A stretch of 64,000 nt of DNA, from positions 124,001 to 188,000 of the forward strand of contig NC_013924.1 of assembly GCF_000025625.1 (NCBI RefSeq), written 5' to 3'. The DNA is from Natrialba magadii ATCC 43099. Lineage in GTDB: Archaea > Halobacteriota > Halobacteria > Halobacteriales > Natrialbaceae. Positions 8,727-18,900 of the stretch are shown piece by piece. The notes below the pieces were generated by a model. The model made no database searches. It worked only from the letters and a program-made list of their open reading frames with translations, and was not told the origin of the DNA. Both the position numbers and the translations under genes were made by a program. How positions within the stretch are numbered: the first letter of the stretch is position 1; every line of letters begins with the position of its first letter.

Positions 8727-8816
8727 GTTCCAGTTCTGATTAATAAGCAGAACTATGCGATCACTGACGCGGGGAGAAAGATGATCCAAGAGCGACGAGG
8801 ATGGGAAAGCCAATAG
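8727..8816 (+). pseudogene. C-terminal fragment of a winged-helix regulator
   Basis: Directly right of the palindromic element the frame reads VPVLINKQNYAITDAGRKMIQ and ends WESQ then TAG. The YxITxxGRxxI block is the wing and last helix of PadR/MarR-like regulators. No start or recognition helix remains, so it looks like the tail of a gene cut off by the element. Confidence 0.4.
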
Positions 8817-8920
8817 GTTGAATTCTGAAATGTAACCGTATTCGGCTAGGCAGTACGTTCTTCCTTTTCTACTTTTTACCGAAGAGAAGGCTTATGCCAG
8901 CGGAATAGGCTCGGTAGAGT

Positions 8921-9241
8921 ATGTCCACTCAGAATGCTGACTCTCTGCCACATCTCGTTACCATCGTCGGCAGAGGCGTGCCATCGAACTACGAAATCAC
9001 CGTCGACGGCAGCATCGAACTGGTGGGAGCCGACCCACTCGAAGAAGCCACGGTCGTCACAGACAACGCCGCCGAAGGTGCAGTGGATACCGGCGTACTG
9101 CGGTTCCGGTTCTCCGGGCAGATGGCGAACGTGCATGTGACCGACTGGAACGGTGTCCCTGCACCGGAATCGCCCAGTACACCGGAAGTCCACATCGACT
9201 ACGGCGTACCCGACCGACAAGAGAACTACCCAGGAACGTAG
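8921..9241 (+). CDS. hypothetical protein, beta-rich
   Basis: A 106-residue acidic protein with the opening LPHLVTIVGRGVPSNYEITVDGSIEL and a repeated pattern of short beta strands (VLRFRFSGQMANVHVTDWNG). No cysteines, signal peptide or known catalytic motif. Codon use and start context are normal for a haloarchaeal gene. The family is not one I can name. It precedes the RtcB gene by about 75 bases on the same strand, so the two may be co-transcribed. Confidence 0.65.
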   Translation: MSTQNADSLPHLVTIVGRGVPSNYEITVDGSIELVGADPLEEATVVTDNAAEGAVDTGVLRFRFSGQMANVHVTDWNGVPAPESPSTPEVHIDYGVPDRQENYPGT

Positions 9242-9316
9242 CTTCCTCTTTTAACAAAGGTGCCCCTGCGGATCGACGTACCACAGGCTGAATACGGAGC
9301 AAGGCGACAGTCGAGT

Positions 9317-10765
9317 GTGACACTCAGACTCGAGGGCGAGTACACAACCGCCCGAATCATGGTCGACGACGAGTCGCTCGTCGAAGCGAACTGCCTCGAG
9401 CAGATTCGCGAACTCATCGACCATCCGGCGTTTACCGAACCGGTCAGGGTGATGCCGGACGCCCACTGGGGTGCAGGCGCACCCGTCGGGTTCACGATGG
9501 AACTTCCCGACAAGATCGTGCCGAACATCGTCGGTGTCGACGTCGGCTGTGGGATGGCCGCCACCAACATCGGGGCCGAACTCCCACTCGAGGGACCGGA
9601 ACGCGAACGACGCATCCGCGAGCGCGTGCCGATGGGGCGAGACGTCCTCGACTACGACGACGCTCCACATCTCGTCGACGAGTTTCCCTTCGAGCGTGCG
9701 AACGACGTCTTCGACCGGTTCGCCGCCGCTTACGAGGAGCGCTTTGGTCGGCCAATCGACCCACTCGAGTTCGACTTCGATGGCTACGACGGCGACTACT
9801 TCAAACGATTGTGCCGGCGCGTCCTTGCTCGCCAGCGCCAGGGGATCGGACACGTCATTCGGAGCGCGGGCACCCTCGGTGGCGGCAACCACTTCATCGA
9901 GTTCGCGAAGGCACGCGAGACGGGCCACTACTGGCTGGTCGTCCACAGCGGTTCGCGCTACCTGGGGAAATCCATCGCCGAGTTCTGGCAACACAGAGCA
10001 AGTCAGTATCGCCACGCCGACGCCATCCGTGACGCCATTCCCGAACGGTACGACGAGTATCTCGAGTTCGACCTCGAGACGGTGAGCGATCACGGCCTCT
10101 ACGAGTGGGTCACCGGCGGCAAAGGCAAGTCCCATCTCGATAAGGAGCGTCTCCGAGCGGATTTCGAGGGCAAGGAGATTGAGGAAGCGTTCGACGTGCT
10201 TTCGCGACCACAGGACCTGGTCGATGAGCGCAACGAGGAACTCGACTGGCTCGAGGGTAGGGAAGCCCACGGCTACTACGTGGATATGCTCTTCGCCCAG
10301 CAGTATGCCCGGTGGAACCGCGAGCTGATGAGTGAAGCCGTCTGCGACGAACTGAACGTCGACCCGATCGATCGGATCGAGTCGATCCACAACTACATCG
10401 ATTTTCGTGATTTAACGATTCGCAAGGGGGCGACGCCGGCACGTGAGGGCCAACGGTTGATCATCCCGTTCAATATGGCAGAGGGATCAATCCTGGCCCG
10501 CGGAAAGGGGAACCAGGAGTGGAACCAGACGGCACCCCACGGAGCAGGACGCATCATGGGTCGAGGAGAAGCCCACGAGAAACTGAGCGTCGAGGCGTTC
10601 GAAGCGGCGATGGCAGATGTCTACTCGGAGTCGGTCGTCGAGGCTGTCGTCGACGAAGCACCGATGGCGTACAAGCCGACTGAGGCGATTGCAGACGCGA
10701 TCGAACCGACCGCGGAGATCGTCGACTGGCTCGATGTCGTGCACAATCTCAAGGCTAAAGAGTGA
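9317..10765 (+). CDS. rtcB: RtcB family RNA ligase
   Basis: A 482-residue RtcB-type ligase, which joins 2',3'-cyclic phosphate and 5'-OH RNA ends using GTP and Mn(II). Visible family blocks are RVMPDAHWGAGAPVGFTM, NIVGVDVGCGM (metal Asp and Cys), AGTLGGGNHFIEF (metal His and GMP pocket), LVVHSGSRYLGK, FRDLTIRKGATPAREGQ, and HGAGRIMGRGEAH (the His-GMP region). The N-terminal LEGEYTTARIMVDD matches the compact bacterial-like subgroup more than the classical archaeal tRNA-splicing RtcB. I prefer the GTG at 9317; a GTG at 9260 would add 19 residues that do not fit the family. Probably a second RtcB, used in repair or specialised splicing. Confidence 0.9.
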   Translation: MTLRLEGEYTTARIMVDDESLVEANCLEQIRELIDHPAFTEPVRVMPDAHWGAGAPVGFTMELPDKIVPNIVGVDVGCGMAATNIGAELPLEGPERERRIRERVPMGRDVLDYDDAPHLVDEFPFERANDVFDRFAAAYEERFGRPIDPLEFDFDGYDGDYFKRLCRRVLARQRQGIGHVIRSAGTLGGGNHFIEFAKARETGHYWLVVHSGSRYLGKSIAEFWQHRASQYRHADAIRDAIPERYDEYLEFDLETVSDHGLYEWVTGGKGKSHLDKERLRADFEGKEIEEAFDVLSRPQDLVDERNEELDWLEGREAHGYYVDMLFAQQYARWNRELMSEAVCDELNVDPIDRIESIHNYIDFRDLTIRKGATPAREGQRLIIPFNMAEGSILARGKGNQEWNQTAPHGAGRIMGRGEAHEKLSVEAFEAAMADVYSESVVEAVVDEAPMAYKPTEAIADAIEPTAEIVDWLDVVHNLKAKE

Positions 10766-10811
10766 ATGTGCGCGGTCTAGAGTGCCTAGGCGTTGCTCAC
10801 AGGTGGTGCGT

Positions 10812-10839
10812 GGCGGATGCCACGGGGCTTGACCCCGAG
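10812..10839. repeat. GGGGCTTGACCCC hairpin repeat, copy 1 (possible bidirectional terminator)
   Basis: GATGCCACGGGGCTTGACCCCGAG folds into a CGGGG/CCCCG stem. It lies between the convergent ends of the RtcB gene (10765) and the SDR gene (10884). Further copies are at 34953-34980 and 59778-59806, also between convergent genes. Confidence 0.6.
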
Positions 10840-10883
10840 CGGCTGACTTCGAAGCAATGCCTGCGGGACTCGAAACCCCAGAT

Positions 10884-11963
10884 CTAGACCATCGGTTCGT
10901 CGCCGACGGCGGGATTCTCGAGAACGTACGCGACGAGTCGGTCGACGTAGGATTCGAACGCCGGCACCTCGAGCCCGCTCCTCTCAAGCGCCTGCAATGT
11001 CTTCGGACAGGCGTACCGCGTCGGATGGTCGAGATAATCGAGGGTCGCGGACTCGAGTGGTAGCGACGATGAGAGCCGACTCGACACCGTTCGTGCGATC
11101 GGTTTCGTCGTCGGCAGCGTGACAGTGCGGTGGCCGGCTGCCTCGGCGAGGACATCGACGAACCGCGGGATAGGGAGCGGCGTGGGATCGCAGAGTTGGT
11201 AGACCTCACCGACGGTCTCCTCGCGGGCGCTGAGATAAGCGATTGCGTCGACGACGTAGTCCCTGGGGACGACGTTCAGTTCGGCGTCGCTGGATCCTGG
11301 CAGCGTAAACGTCACCGAGAGCCACTCGGGTTGGGCCAGCAAGAGGCGGAGCAGATAGTAGGGGCCGTCGTACTTGTTGGTCTCGCCCGTCTGGCTGTCG
11401 CCGACGACGATCGCGGGCCGGTAGATCGTCGTGGGTAGGCCGGCGTCCATCCGGTTCTGGACCGCGACCTCCGCGCGATACTTGGTTTCCTCGTAGTGGT
11501 TATTGAACGTCTGGCCCTCCTGCAGGTGGTCCTCGGTGAACACGCCATCGTACCGGCCGCTGACGTAGCAGGTGCTGACGTAGTGAAACCGATCCACATC
11601 ACGGTCGTCGGCGAACTCGAGGACGTGTTCGGTCCCGCGGACGTTGACCGCTTCCGCCAGGTCGCGGTCGACGGCGAGGTCGTAGACCGCCGCGAGGTGG
11701 TAGAGTTCGCGGACGTCCTCGAGGGACTCGTCGCCCAGTCCGAGGTCGGGTTCGGTGATGTCGCCCTCGTAGAGCCGAACCGCGTCGCCGTCGACCCTGT
11801 CGATCCCGGCGATGATCTCCTGTGCTCGCTGGCGTGCGGTCTCGAGGTACTGTGGCTGGACCAGGCAGGCGACCGGTGCGTCGCCGCGGGCGAGGACGCG
11901 CTTGAGCAGTGCTGAGCCGAGAAAGCCGGGGAAGCCGGTGATGAGGGCCTCGGTGCGGTTCAC
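10884..11963 (-). CDS. extended SDR, fatty acyl-CoA reductase-like (NAD-binding 4)
   Basis: A 359-residue extended short-chain dehydrogenase. The TGFPGFLGSALLKRVLARGD motif at the N-terminus binds NAD(P), ELYHLAAVYDLAVDRDLAEAVNVRGTEHVLEFA is the standard second block, and YVSTCYVSG followed by YEETKYRAEVAV provides the catalytic Ser, Tyr and Lys (YxxxK). The pattern resembles thioester-reductase or male-sterility type enzymes that reduce acyl thioesters to aldehydes. A GTG at 11963 overlaps the stop of the upstream aldehyde dehydrogenase as GTGA, indicating translational coupling; a GTG at 11972 is an alternative start. Together the pair may interconvert acyl groups, aldehydes and acids (inference). 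Confidence 0.85.
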   Translation of the reverse strand: MNRTEALITGFPGFLGSALLKRVLARGDAPVACLVQPQYLETARQRAQEIIAGIDRVDGDAVRLYEGDITEPDLGLGDESLEDVRELYHLAAVYDLAVDRDLAEAVNVRGTEHVLEFADDRDVDRFHYVSTCYVSGRYDGVFTEDHLQEGQTFNNHYEETKYRAEVAVQNRMDAGLPTTIYRPAIVVGDSQTGETNKYDGPYYLLRLLLAQPEWLSVTFTLPGSSDAELNVVPRDYVVDAIAYLSAREETVGEVYQLCDPTPLPIPRFVDVLAEAAGHRTVTLPTTKPIARTVSSRLSSSLPLESATLDYLDHPTRYACPKTLQALERSGLEVPAFESYVDRLVAYVLENPAVGDEPMV

Positions 11964-13555
11964 GGTAACCACCTGGTGAGCCGCCGCTGAACGTTCGTCA
12001 GTCCGAGCATGAAGCGCGCGAACCAGCGCGGCGAGACGCCTGGCGGGGCGTCCATTGGGCCGATCCGCGAGGTCGCGATCGTCCGGGCGTCGACGTACCG
12101 TTGGAGTCCCTCGGGACCGTGACGGCGGCCGAGTCCCGAATCGCCGAAGCCGCCCATCGGTGCGTCCATCGCCGCCCAGCCGACGGTGTAGGGATCATTG
12201 ATGCAGACGGTACCACAGTCAATCTCGCGGGCGACTGCACGGCCGCGCTCGCGGTCGCCTGTCCAGACGCTGGCGTTCAGACCATACTCGGAGTCGTTCG
12301 CCCGTTCGATCGCTTCGTCGACGCCCGAGACCGGGTGGACGGAAACGACGGGACCGAACGTCTCCTCGCAGGCGACCCGCGAGTCGGGATCGACGTCCGT
12401 CAGGATCGTCGGCTCGTAACAGAACGGGCCAACGTCAGGACGGGTGCGGCCACCCGAAAGCAGCGATGCGCCGTTGGCGACCGCGCTCTCGACGTGCTCG
12501 CGGACGCTGTCGAGGTGATCGCCGTCGATCAGCGAACCGATATCGGAACCGTAGTCGAACTCGAGACCGACTTCGAGACGCCGCGTGGCGCCGACGAAAG
12601 CGTCGAGGAACTCGTCGTACCGTCGTTCGTCGACGTAGATCCGTTCGGGAGCGAGACAGAGCTGTCCCGCATTGGTGAACGCACCCTTGACCGCGCCGCG
12701 AGCGGCCGTCTCGGGATCGGCGTCGTCGAGGACGAGCATCGGGTTTTTCCCGCCGAGTTCGAGCGAGCAGTCGATCAGATTCCGGCCGGCCTGTTCGGCG
12801 ACCGTTCGGCCCGTCTCGGTGCCGCCGGTAAAGGCGACGTAGTCGACTTCGTCGATCAGCGCGGGCCCGACTGTTGCCCCGTCGCCGGTAATGATCTGGA
12901 AGAGGTCGTCCGGCAGACCGGCCTCCGTCAGCAGATCCGCAAGCGCCAGCGCGATAAACGGCGTGCGCTCGTCGGGTTTGCAGACGACGGCGTTGCCGGC
13001 AAGCAGGGCAGGGATCGCGTCGGTCATCGCGAGCGTCAGCGGGTAGTTCCACGGCGAGATCACGCCGACGACGCCGAGGGGATCGTACGTGACCGTCGCG
13101 TCCGAGGCCAGCGGAACCGCACCAGTTCGATCCGCGTCCGCGAGTATCGAGGGTCCGTTCGCCGCGTAGTACGAACACGTCAATGGGACGTCGAGCACCT
13201 CCTCGACGGCATGGTGGCGGGATTTGCCCGTCTCGAGTTGCACCACGTCGAGCAGCTCCTCACGACGTTCCAGTACGAGATCACCGAATCGCTCGAGGAT
13301 TGCCGCCCGCTCATCGACCGTCACCCGTTCCCACTCTGTCTGGGCCGAACGAGCACGTTCGACCGCAACCGCGACGTCGTTGGCTGTACAGCCCGGAATC
13401 GATCCGATCGGTTCGTCGGTGATCGGCGTCCGAACCTCGAGTGACGACCTGTCGCCGGTGGTCTCGATGCGAGCCGCGAGCTGCTCGAGACGTTCGAGGC
13501 GCGCACTCTTGAGGGTCGTCTCCTCGAGGATCCGCAATCCGCTCGTCCGTGCCAT
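11960..13555 (-). CDS. aldehyde dehydrogenase family protein (succinate-semialdehyde dehydrogenase-like)
   Basis: A 531-residue NAD(P)-dependent aldehyde dehydrogenase. Key blocks are GVISPWNYPL (substrate and cofactor entry), AGNAVVCKPDERTP, VAFTGGTETGRTV, CSLELGGKNPMLVL with the general-base Glu, GAFTNAGQLCLAPERIYV with the catalytic Cys, and EETFGPVVSV. The overall pattern resembles the GabD/SSADH group. It carries a C-terminal extension of about 40 residues with RWFARFMLGLTNVQRRLTRWLP, which may be an amphipathic membrane anchor. ATG at 13555 is chosen; a longer frame begins at 13612. It is the first gene of a pair with the SDR at 10884-11963. Confidence 0.88.
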   Translation of the reverse strand: MARTSGLRILEETTLKSARLERLEQLAARIETTGDRSSLEVRTPITDEPIGSIPGCTANDVAVAVERARSAQTEWERVTVDERAAILERFGDLVLERREELLDVVQLETGKSRHHAVEEVLDVPLTCSYYAANGPSILADADRTGAVPLASDATVTYDPLGVVGVISPWNYPLTLAMTDAIPALLAGNAVVCKPDERTPFIALALADLLTEAGLPDDLFQIITGDGATVGPALIDEVDYVAFTGGTETGRTVAEQAGRNLIDCSLELGGKNPMLVLDDADPETAARGAVKGAFTNAGQLCLAPERIYVDERRYDEFLDAFVGATRRLEVGLEFDYGSDIGSLIDGDHLDSVREHVESAVANGASLLSGGRTRPDVGPFCYEPTILTDVDPDSRVACEETFGPVVSVHPVSGVDEAIERANDSEYGLNASVWTGDRERGRAVAREIDCGTVCINDPYTVGWAAMDAPMGGFGDSGLGRRHGPEGLQRYVDARTIATSRIGPMDAPPGVSPRWFARFMLGLTNVQRRLTRWLP

Positions 13556-14872
13556 ATCTCGATTCTCGACTCGAGAGTACCTGTAGTTTGGGTTAGAAGA
13601 AGGTTCGATCACGTCGGTTCATTCCTGTCTGTTTTGGGAAAGAGGAGCGTCACCAACAGGAGAGCGACGACTGCCGACAGCGCTAAGCCGAGCCACTCGG
13701 CGATCACCGGCAGGAAGAACGCAATGGTCTCCCGACCGATAGTCCACCAGAGCCCGAACGTTAGGACGGCGAAGCCGCCGATGACTGCACGAGTAGTTCG
13801 GTCTCGGTCAGATAGCGGGGCGAACGTTCGCGTCCCCGCGACGACTCCATACCCGAGTCGGAGAGCGAGACCGGCTGCAACACCGACGAGAACCCAGACT
13901 GGGAGACGGATCCATCGTCTTGCGCGCGCCAGTGACACGGCAGGGAGGCCCCTTCGATCCGTCCATGCTTTGACGACGTCGGCGATAAGCTGCACACTCC
14001 GTTCGCTGTTTGTGAGGATGACGATACCATCACCAGTCTCGGGGATGGCGTGGAACCAGCTCCACGAGCCGGCTCCCTGTCCGCCGTTCATCACCGCTCG
14101 CGCCCCGTCAGAGAGCGTTTCGACGAAGTGTTCGAGTCCTGCGCCGTCGCTGGCGAGGCTGTAGAACCCCGTCGTTTCGACGGTCGGAGTGTATATCTCG
14201 GCGACGTTCTCCGGAGCGAGCACGCTCCGCCCCACCGGTCCGCCGCTCGTCTCCGTGCCAGCGGCGACGAAGCGGGCGATATCTTCGGCGGTCGCGTACA
14301 GTTCGCCGTGGGCGTTGGAGGGGCCATGTGACGCAGTGACCGGCGTTCCGTCCACGAAGTGCTCGGTGGCCAGCTCAGAACGGAGTCGTTCGGTCACGAC
14401 GAAGGTGACACCGTCCATCTCGAGCGGATCGAGGAGTACGTCGTCCACGTACGCCGCGAAGTCACGGCCACTGACATCCTCGACGAGGAGTTCCAGTAGC
14501 GCGTATCCGGGATTCGAGTACCGGAACTCACCGGGTTCGCTCGTTGGTCTCGCCGCCGGCCCGTCCGCGTTTCCGGACAGTGCCTCCCGGAGCGGCGGCT
14601 CTTCGTCCAATGGGACTGTCTCGTAGCCTCCCGCCGGCATCCCGGCGCTGTGGCTCAACAATCTCCGTGGCGTCACTTCTTCCCACGAATACTCGGTGTC
14701 CGGAGGGTCCCAGCTTGTGAGGTGCTGGCCAACTGGATCGTCGAGCCCAATCTCGTCCTGCTCAACGAGCTTCAGCACCGCCCATGCAGTGAGCGATTTC
14801 GTAATTGATTCCACTCGGAACTGGGTGTCCTCGGTCGCCGGGCGTCCTTCCGCCGGGTCAGCGCTGCCATAG

Positions 14873-15573
14873 CAGTAGTTGGCAATGTAGGTTATGTTAT
14901 TCAGTTCGGGAGTGAGTGGAAACGACCTCTTTCAGACGCTAAACCCCAAGTAAAAATCGCTCTGAACCATCTCACTAAATTCTGACAACTACCCCTTGGG
15001 AACTTCCTAAATTTCGAGTGACTACGGGTCGTAAATCATGTTACTCAGGAACACGACTGCCTTCCAATATTTCCCGTGCTTTCCGAGGTCATGGTCGTCA
15101 TCCCGGTCGGCACCAATCGCGTTCGCCACTGTCCACATGTTGTACAGCAGCACCGCGTACCCGAACAGGAACATCCGGTGTTCAATCTGGCTTGATCCTG
15201 ACTGTGGTAGAAACCGGTTCTTGATCGCTCGATATGAGGTTTCTACACCCCATCTTCCGCGGAATGTCTCAGCCAGTACCTCCGCGCCGTTTCGCTCCTT
15301 GGTGGCGAACTCTCGCGGGTCGCGGTTGGTGTAGAACTGCGTCAGCGCGTCGGTCGGGTCGTCGATAATCAGCATACTGGCATTAGTACTACCTAGCGTG
15401 CAAGATGTCGAGAATATATGCATTAATCAGGCTCTGATTTTTACTAATATTATTTTGGATCAAAATCTGTTGTGTCTTGAACTAAGCACTGGAATACGAA
15501 CAATGACCGGCAAGGATTCCGCAGTGTCCGGGTCGGTCAGACTGAATAAAGTAGGTCACATTGCCAACAACTG
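14873..15573 (-). mobile_element. 701-bp internally deleted IS (IS4-superfamily) with TIRs and ATAG duplication
   Basis: Both ends begin CAGT(A/T)GTTGGCAATGT reading inward, an imperfect terminal inverted repeat of about 30 bases. The direct repeat ATAG flanks it at 14869-14872 and 15574-15577. Only the C-terminal part of a transposase remains inside, so the element is defective and could move only with help in trans. Confidence 0.8.
15022..15423 (-). pseudogene. transposase C-terminal fragment (IS4-like DDE)
   Basis: 133 open codons contain KERNGAEVLAETFRGRWGVE followed by TSYRAIKNRFLP, the conserved block with the third catalytic acidic residue of IS4-type DDE transposases. A full protein would be 350-450 residues; the N-terminal two-thirds with the first two Asp residues is missing. 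The fragment fills most of the 701-bp element. Confidence 0.75.
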
Positions 15574-15713
15574 ATAGGTGCCAGTCCACGTCACCTCACC
15601 GTTCTCGATCAGCGCGATCGACGCTCCAGGGACGTCGTATCGGCCGAGCAAGTCCGGAACGAGTTCGTCAAGGTGCGCCGAGAGCGACTCATCAATCTCC
15701 TGCGGAAGAGCGT

Positions 15714-15965
15714 ACGATGTATTGGGATGAGCGTACCGTCGGTTAGCACACGCCCCTCGAGGAACTCGAAAGTCTACCCGTCGATTCGGAGTTCGTCACG
15801 CCCGCTGTGGTTTCGCGCGGTATCCGTGTCGGCCTGGGTTTCCCCGATCAACCGGGCCGACCAAGCCAACACCGAAGGGTCAATCTGGCTCCAGTTACCT
15901 CGAATAAATTTTCATTCACTGCAAGTAGAATACCAGTTTTACGTGACATTCGTGGTAGTAGTTCT
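15714..15965. other. gene-free stretch with a decayed frame and the surface-protein promoter
   Basis: On the minus strand a frame reads QIDPSVLAWSARLIGETQAD, then ARNHSGRDELRIDG, a stop, and FEFLEGRVLTDGTLIP. It looks like a broken coding remnant that I cannot name. The right part should contain the promoter of the surface protein starting at 15966. No intact gene is visible. Confidence 0.35.
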
Positions 15966-18900
15966 ATGTCACATCGTAGCGTTTTCCTGGCAGCCTGTAT
16001 CGGCATACTGGTTGTCTGCTGTGCAATCGCACTCGTTCCCGCGGGGGTCAGTGCAACCGACGACGATACACCCGACCCTGACGAGTACGACTCACTCGTG
16101 GACGGAATGGACGGAAATGGCACGGCAGATGACCCTTTCCACGTCACGAACGTGACGGAGTTGCAGGCGATGGAGGCGAACCTATCGGCGCACTACAAAC
16201 TAGTTTCGCCGATCGACGCGAGCGAGACGGCCGACTGGAACGACGGTGATGGTTTCGATCCGATCGGCGCGTGCGACTTCAACGCAACAATCGACGAATG
16301 TGAGGAAACCCCGTTTGAAGGGTCGTTTGACGGCGGGCTGTATCCGATTGCCGACCTCACGATCGACCGTGAGAACGAGTCTGAGGTGGGGCTTTTCGGA
16401 TACGTCTTTCCCGACGGTGAAGTTGTCGATATCAAACTGCGTGACGCCCGCGTGACCGGCAACGTCGAGGTAGGTACCGTCACGGGACTGAACTTCGGGT
16501 CGATCGAGGGTGCGGACGTTACCGGAACCACTTCAGGCGACCTCGACGCTTTCCCGGGACGGATCGGCGGACTGGCCGGGTACAACGGCGGCGAAGTGCG
16601 CGACTCGTTCGTCGACAACGATGTGATCGGACCGAGCTTCACGGGCGGTGCCGTCGGCTCGAACAACGGGACCATTGTCCAGACCCACGCGAGCGGCGAT
16701 GTCGAGGCGTTGGACATCTCTGGGGGCCTTGTTGGTACGAACGTCGGGGACGGCGAGGTCGGACACTCGACTGCCAGCGGCGACGTGAACGGCACTTTCA
16801 GTGGATTTGGTGGATTTGTCGGTACCCACGTGGCTGGAGAGGGGATCATCTACGAATCGTACGCGACCGGTGACGTCTCCGGTGAAACTATCAGCGCGGC
16901 CGGCGGGTTCGCTGGATCGAACTCCGCCCTCACCGGCGAGGCCGTAATCTACGACGCGTACGCGACTGGGAACGTGAACGGCGAGGACCGTCTTGGTGGC
17001 TTCGTCGGCGACCTCGGATCCAGTGCGTTCGTGGAGATGTCATACGCAACCGGATCCGTTTCCGGTGCGCCAGACGAAGCGAGCGTTGGCGGCTTCGCCG
17101 GCAACGTCCCCGACCGAGACGCCGTCGCGATCACTGGCTCGTACTACGACGAGGTAACAAGCCAGCAGGATGAGGGTATTGGCGTCGGTGACGGTGACGT
17201 GACCGGGCTGCCGACCCAGAACATGACGGATGACGCGGCGGCCGAGAATATGACCGCGTTCGACTTCGCTGCGATCTGGACGACGCTCCCCGACGACTAC
17301 CCGACGCTGCAGGCGCTCGATCCGGAACCGATGCCGCCAGACCCGCCGAACTTCGCCGTGACGATCGACGAAACGACCAGTCCCGTCACCGAGGGTTCAC
17401 CCCTCAACGTGAACACGACCATCGAAAACGTCGGTGAACAGGCGACCGAGCAAACCGTGTCGCTAGAGGTTGCCGGCGACCAACGAGACGTGACGACGGT
17501 GGCGCTCGGCGGTGACGAGTACGAAACCGTGGTACTCACCTGGGAGACCGAGGTGAACGCCGCCGGTGACTACGACGCCACTGTCTCCAGTGATGACGAC
17601 TCCGAGACCGTGCCCATCACCGTCGAAGAACAGCCCGACGATGCCGTCTTCGACGTGACGATCGACGAGACCAACAGTCCCGTCACGGAAGGAGGCAATC
17701 TGCTGGTGAATGCTACCGTTGAGAACACCGGCAATCTTGCCGACGAACAGGACGTCAATCTGACGATCAACGGTGACGAAGTGGATGCAACGGTCGTCAG
17801 CCTCGACGGTGACGAAACCGAAGAGATAACGTTCACCTGGGAGACCGAGGAGAACGACGCCGATGACTACGACGCCACCGTCTCCAGTGATGATAACTCC
17901 GAGACCGTGCCCATCACCGTCGAAGAACAGCCCGACGATGCCTTCTTCGACGTGACGATCGACGAGACCAGCAGTCCCGTCACTGAGGGCGAGGAACTTG
18001 AGGTCGGTGCCACGATTGAAAACACCGGCGATCTTGCTGACGAACAGGACATCAAACTCTCCATCAACGATAGCGAGATGGACGTCACGACGGTGGACCT
18101 CGACGGTAACGAGACCGAAGAGGTCACGCTTATTTGGGAGACTGAAAAATCCGAGGCCGGTGACTATGTGGCCAACATTTCAAGTAATAACGACCTCGAC
18201 ATGGCAAATGTATCGGTCGGAGAGAAACCGGACCCACCAACGCCCACTCCACCGACACCGGATCCTGCGTTCTTCGATGTGACTGTTGATAATACAACCA
18301 GTCCCGTTACAGAGGGTGAAAAGTTACTAGTCAACGCCACGATCGAGAACACCGGCGACCGGTCCGACAAACAGGACATCAACCTAACAATCAACGGTAA
18401 CGAGGTCAACGTCACATCGATCGAACTCGACAGCGATGAAAGCGAAAAAGTGACACTTACGTGGGAAACTGAAAAATCCAATACTGGGGAGTACGTCGTT
18501 ACAGTTTCAACGAAAGATAATACTGATATGGAAAATGTCACCGTAAACGCAATTAAACCTGCATTCTTCACCGTCGATATCAAAGAAGTCACTGACTCGG
18601 TTCATATCAATGAAGAAGTGTGTGAAAAAGCATATATTACGAATGTCGGTGAGGAAGTAGACACCCAGAACGTTGTGTTGGATATTGACAAACAAGAAGG
18701 TGTCGACAGCACAACAGTCACGCTGAAGCCCAGCAAGTCACAGAAGGTGACACTCTGCCACGAATGGATTACTGCGGATGCAGACAAGGACGTCCCTATG
18801 ACTGTTCGTAGCGATAACAGTGCGGAGACGGTCAGTGTCAGTATCATCGGATCCGAGCCGGTGAAAGAAGACGATGATGAGGAAACAGAACCTGATGTGT

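Larger units (their letters stand above)
13609..15713 (-). pseudogene. beta-lactamase-like serine hydrolase interrupted by an IS remnant
   Basis: The 3' part (13609 to 14868) encodes a class C-like serine hydrolase: FRVESITKSL with the SxxK nucleophile, RYSNPGYALLELL with the YxN motif, then about three C-terminal membrane helices. The missing N-terminus lies beyond the insertion, at about 15578-15713: IDESLSAHLDELVPDLL, GRYDVPGASIALIENGEV, TWTGTY. Removing 14873-15573 and one ATAG copy restores an in-frame TWTGTYGSADPAEGRP join. No start codon is visible upstream of 15713 in this frame, so the 5' end may also be damaged. Relatives are membrane-anchored peptidases or esterases. Confidence 0.8.

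Noticed and set aside
12101-13444. 447-codon open frame on the plus strand opposite the aldehyde dehydrogenase
   Set aside because: It has no recognisable motif and reflects the GC-rich third positions of the real gene.
17340-18560. Periodic DNA repeats considered as a CRISPR or tandem array
   Set aside because: The period is about 300 bases, within an open reading frame, and explained by CARDB protein repeats.
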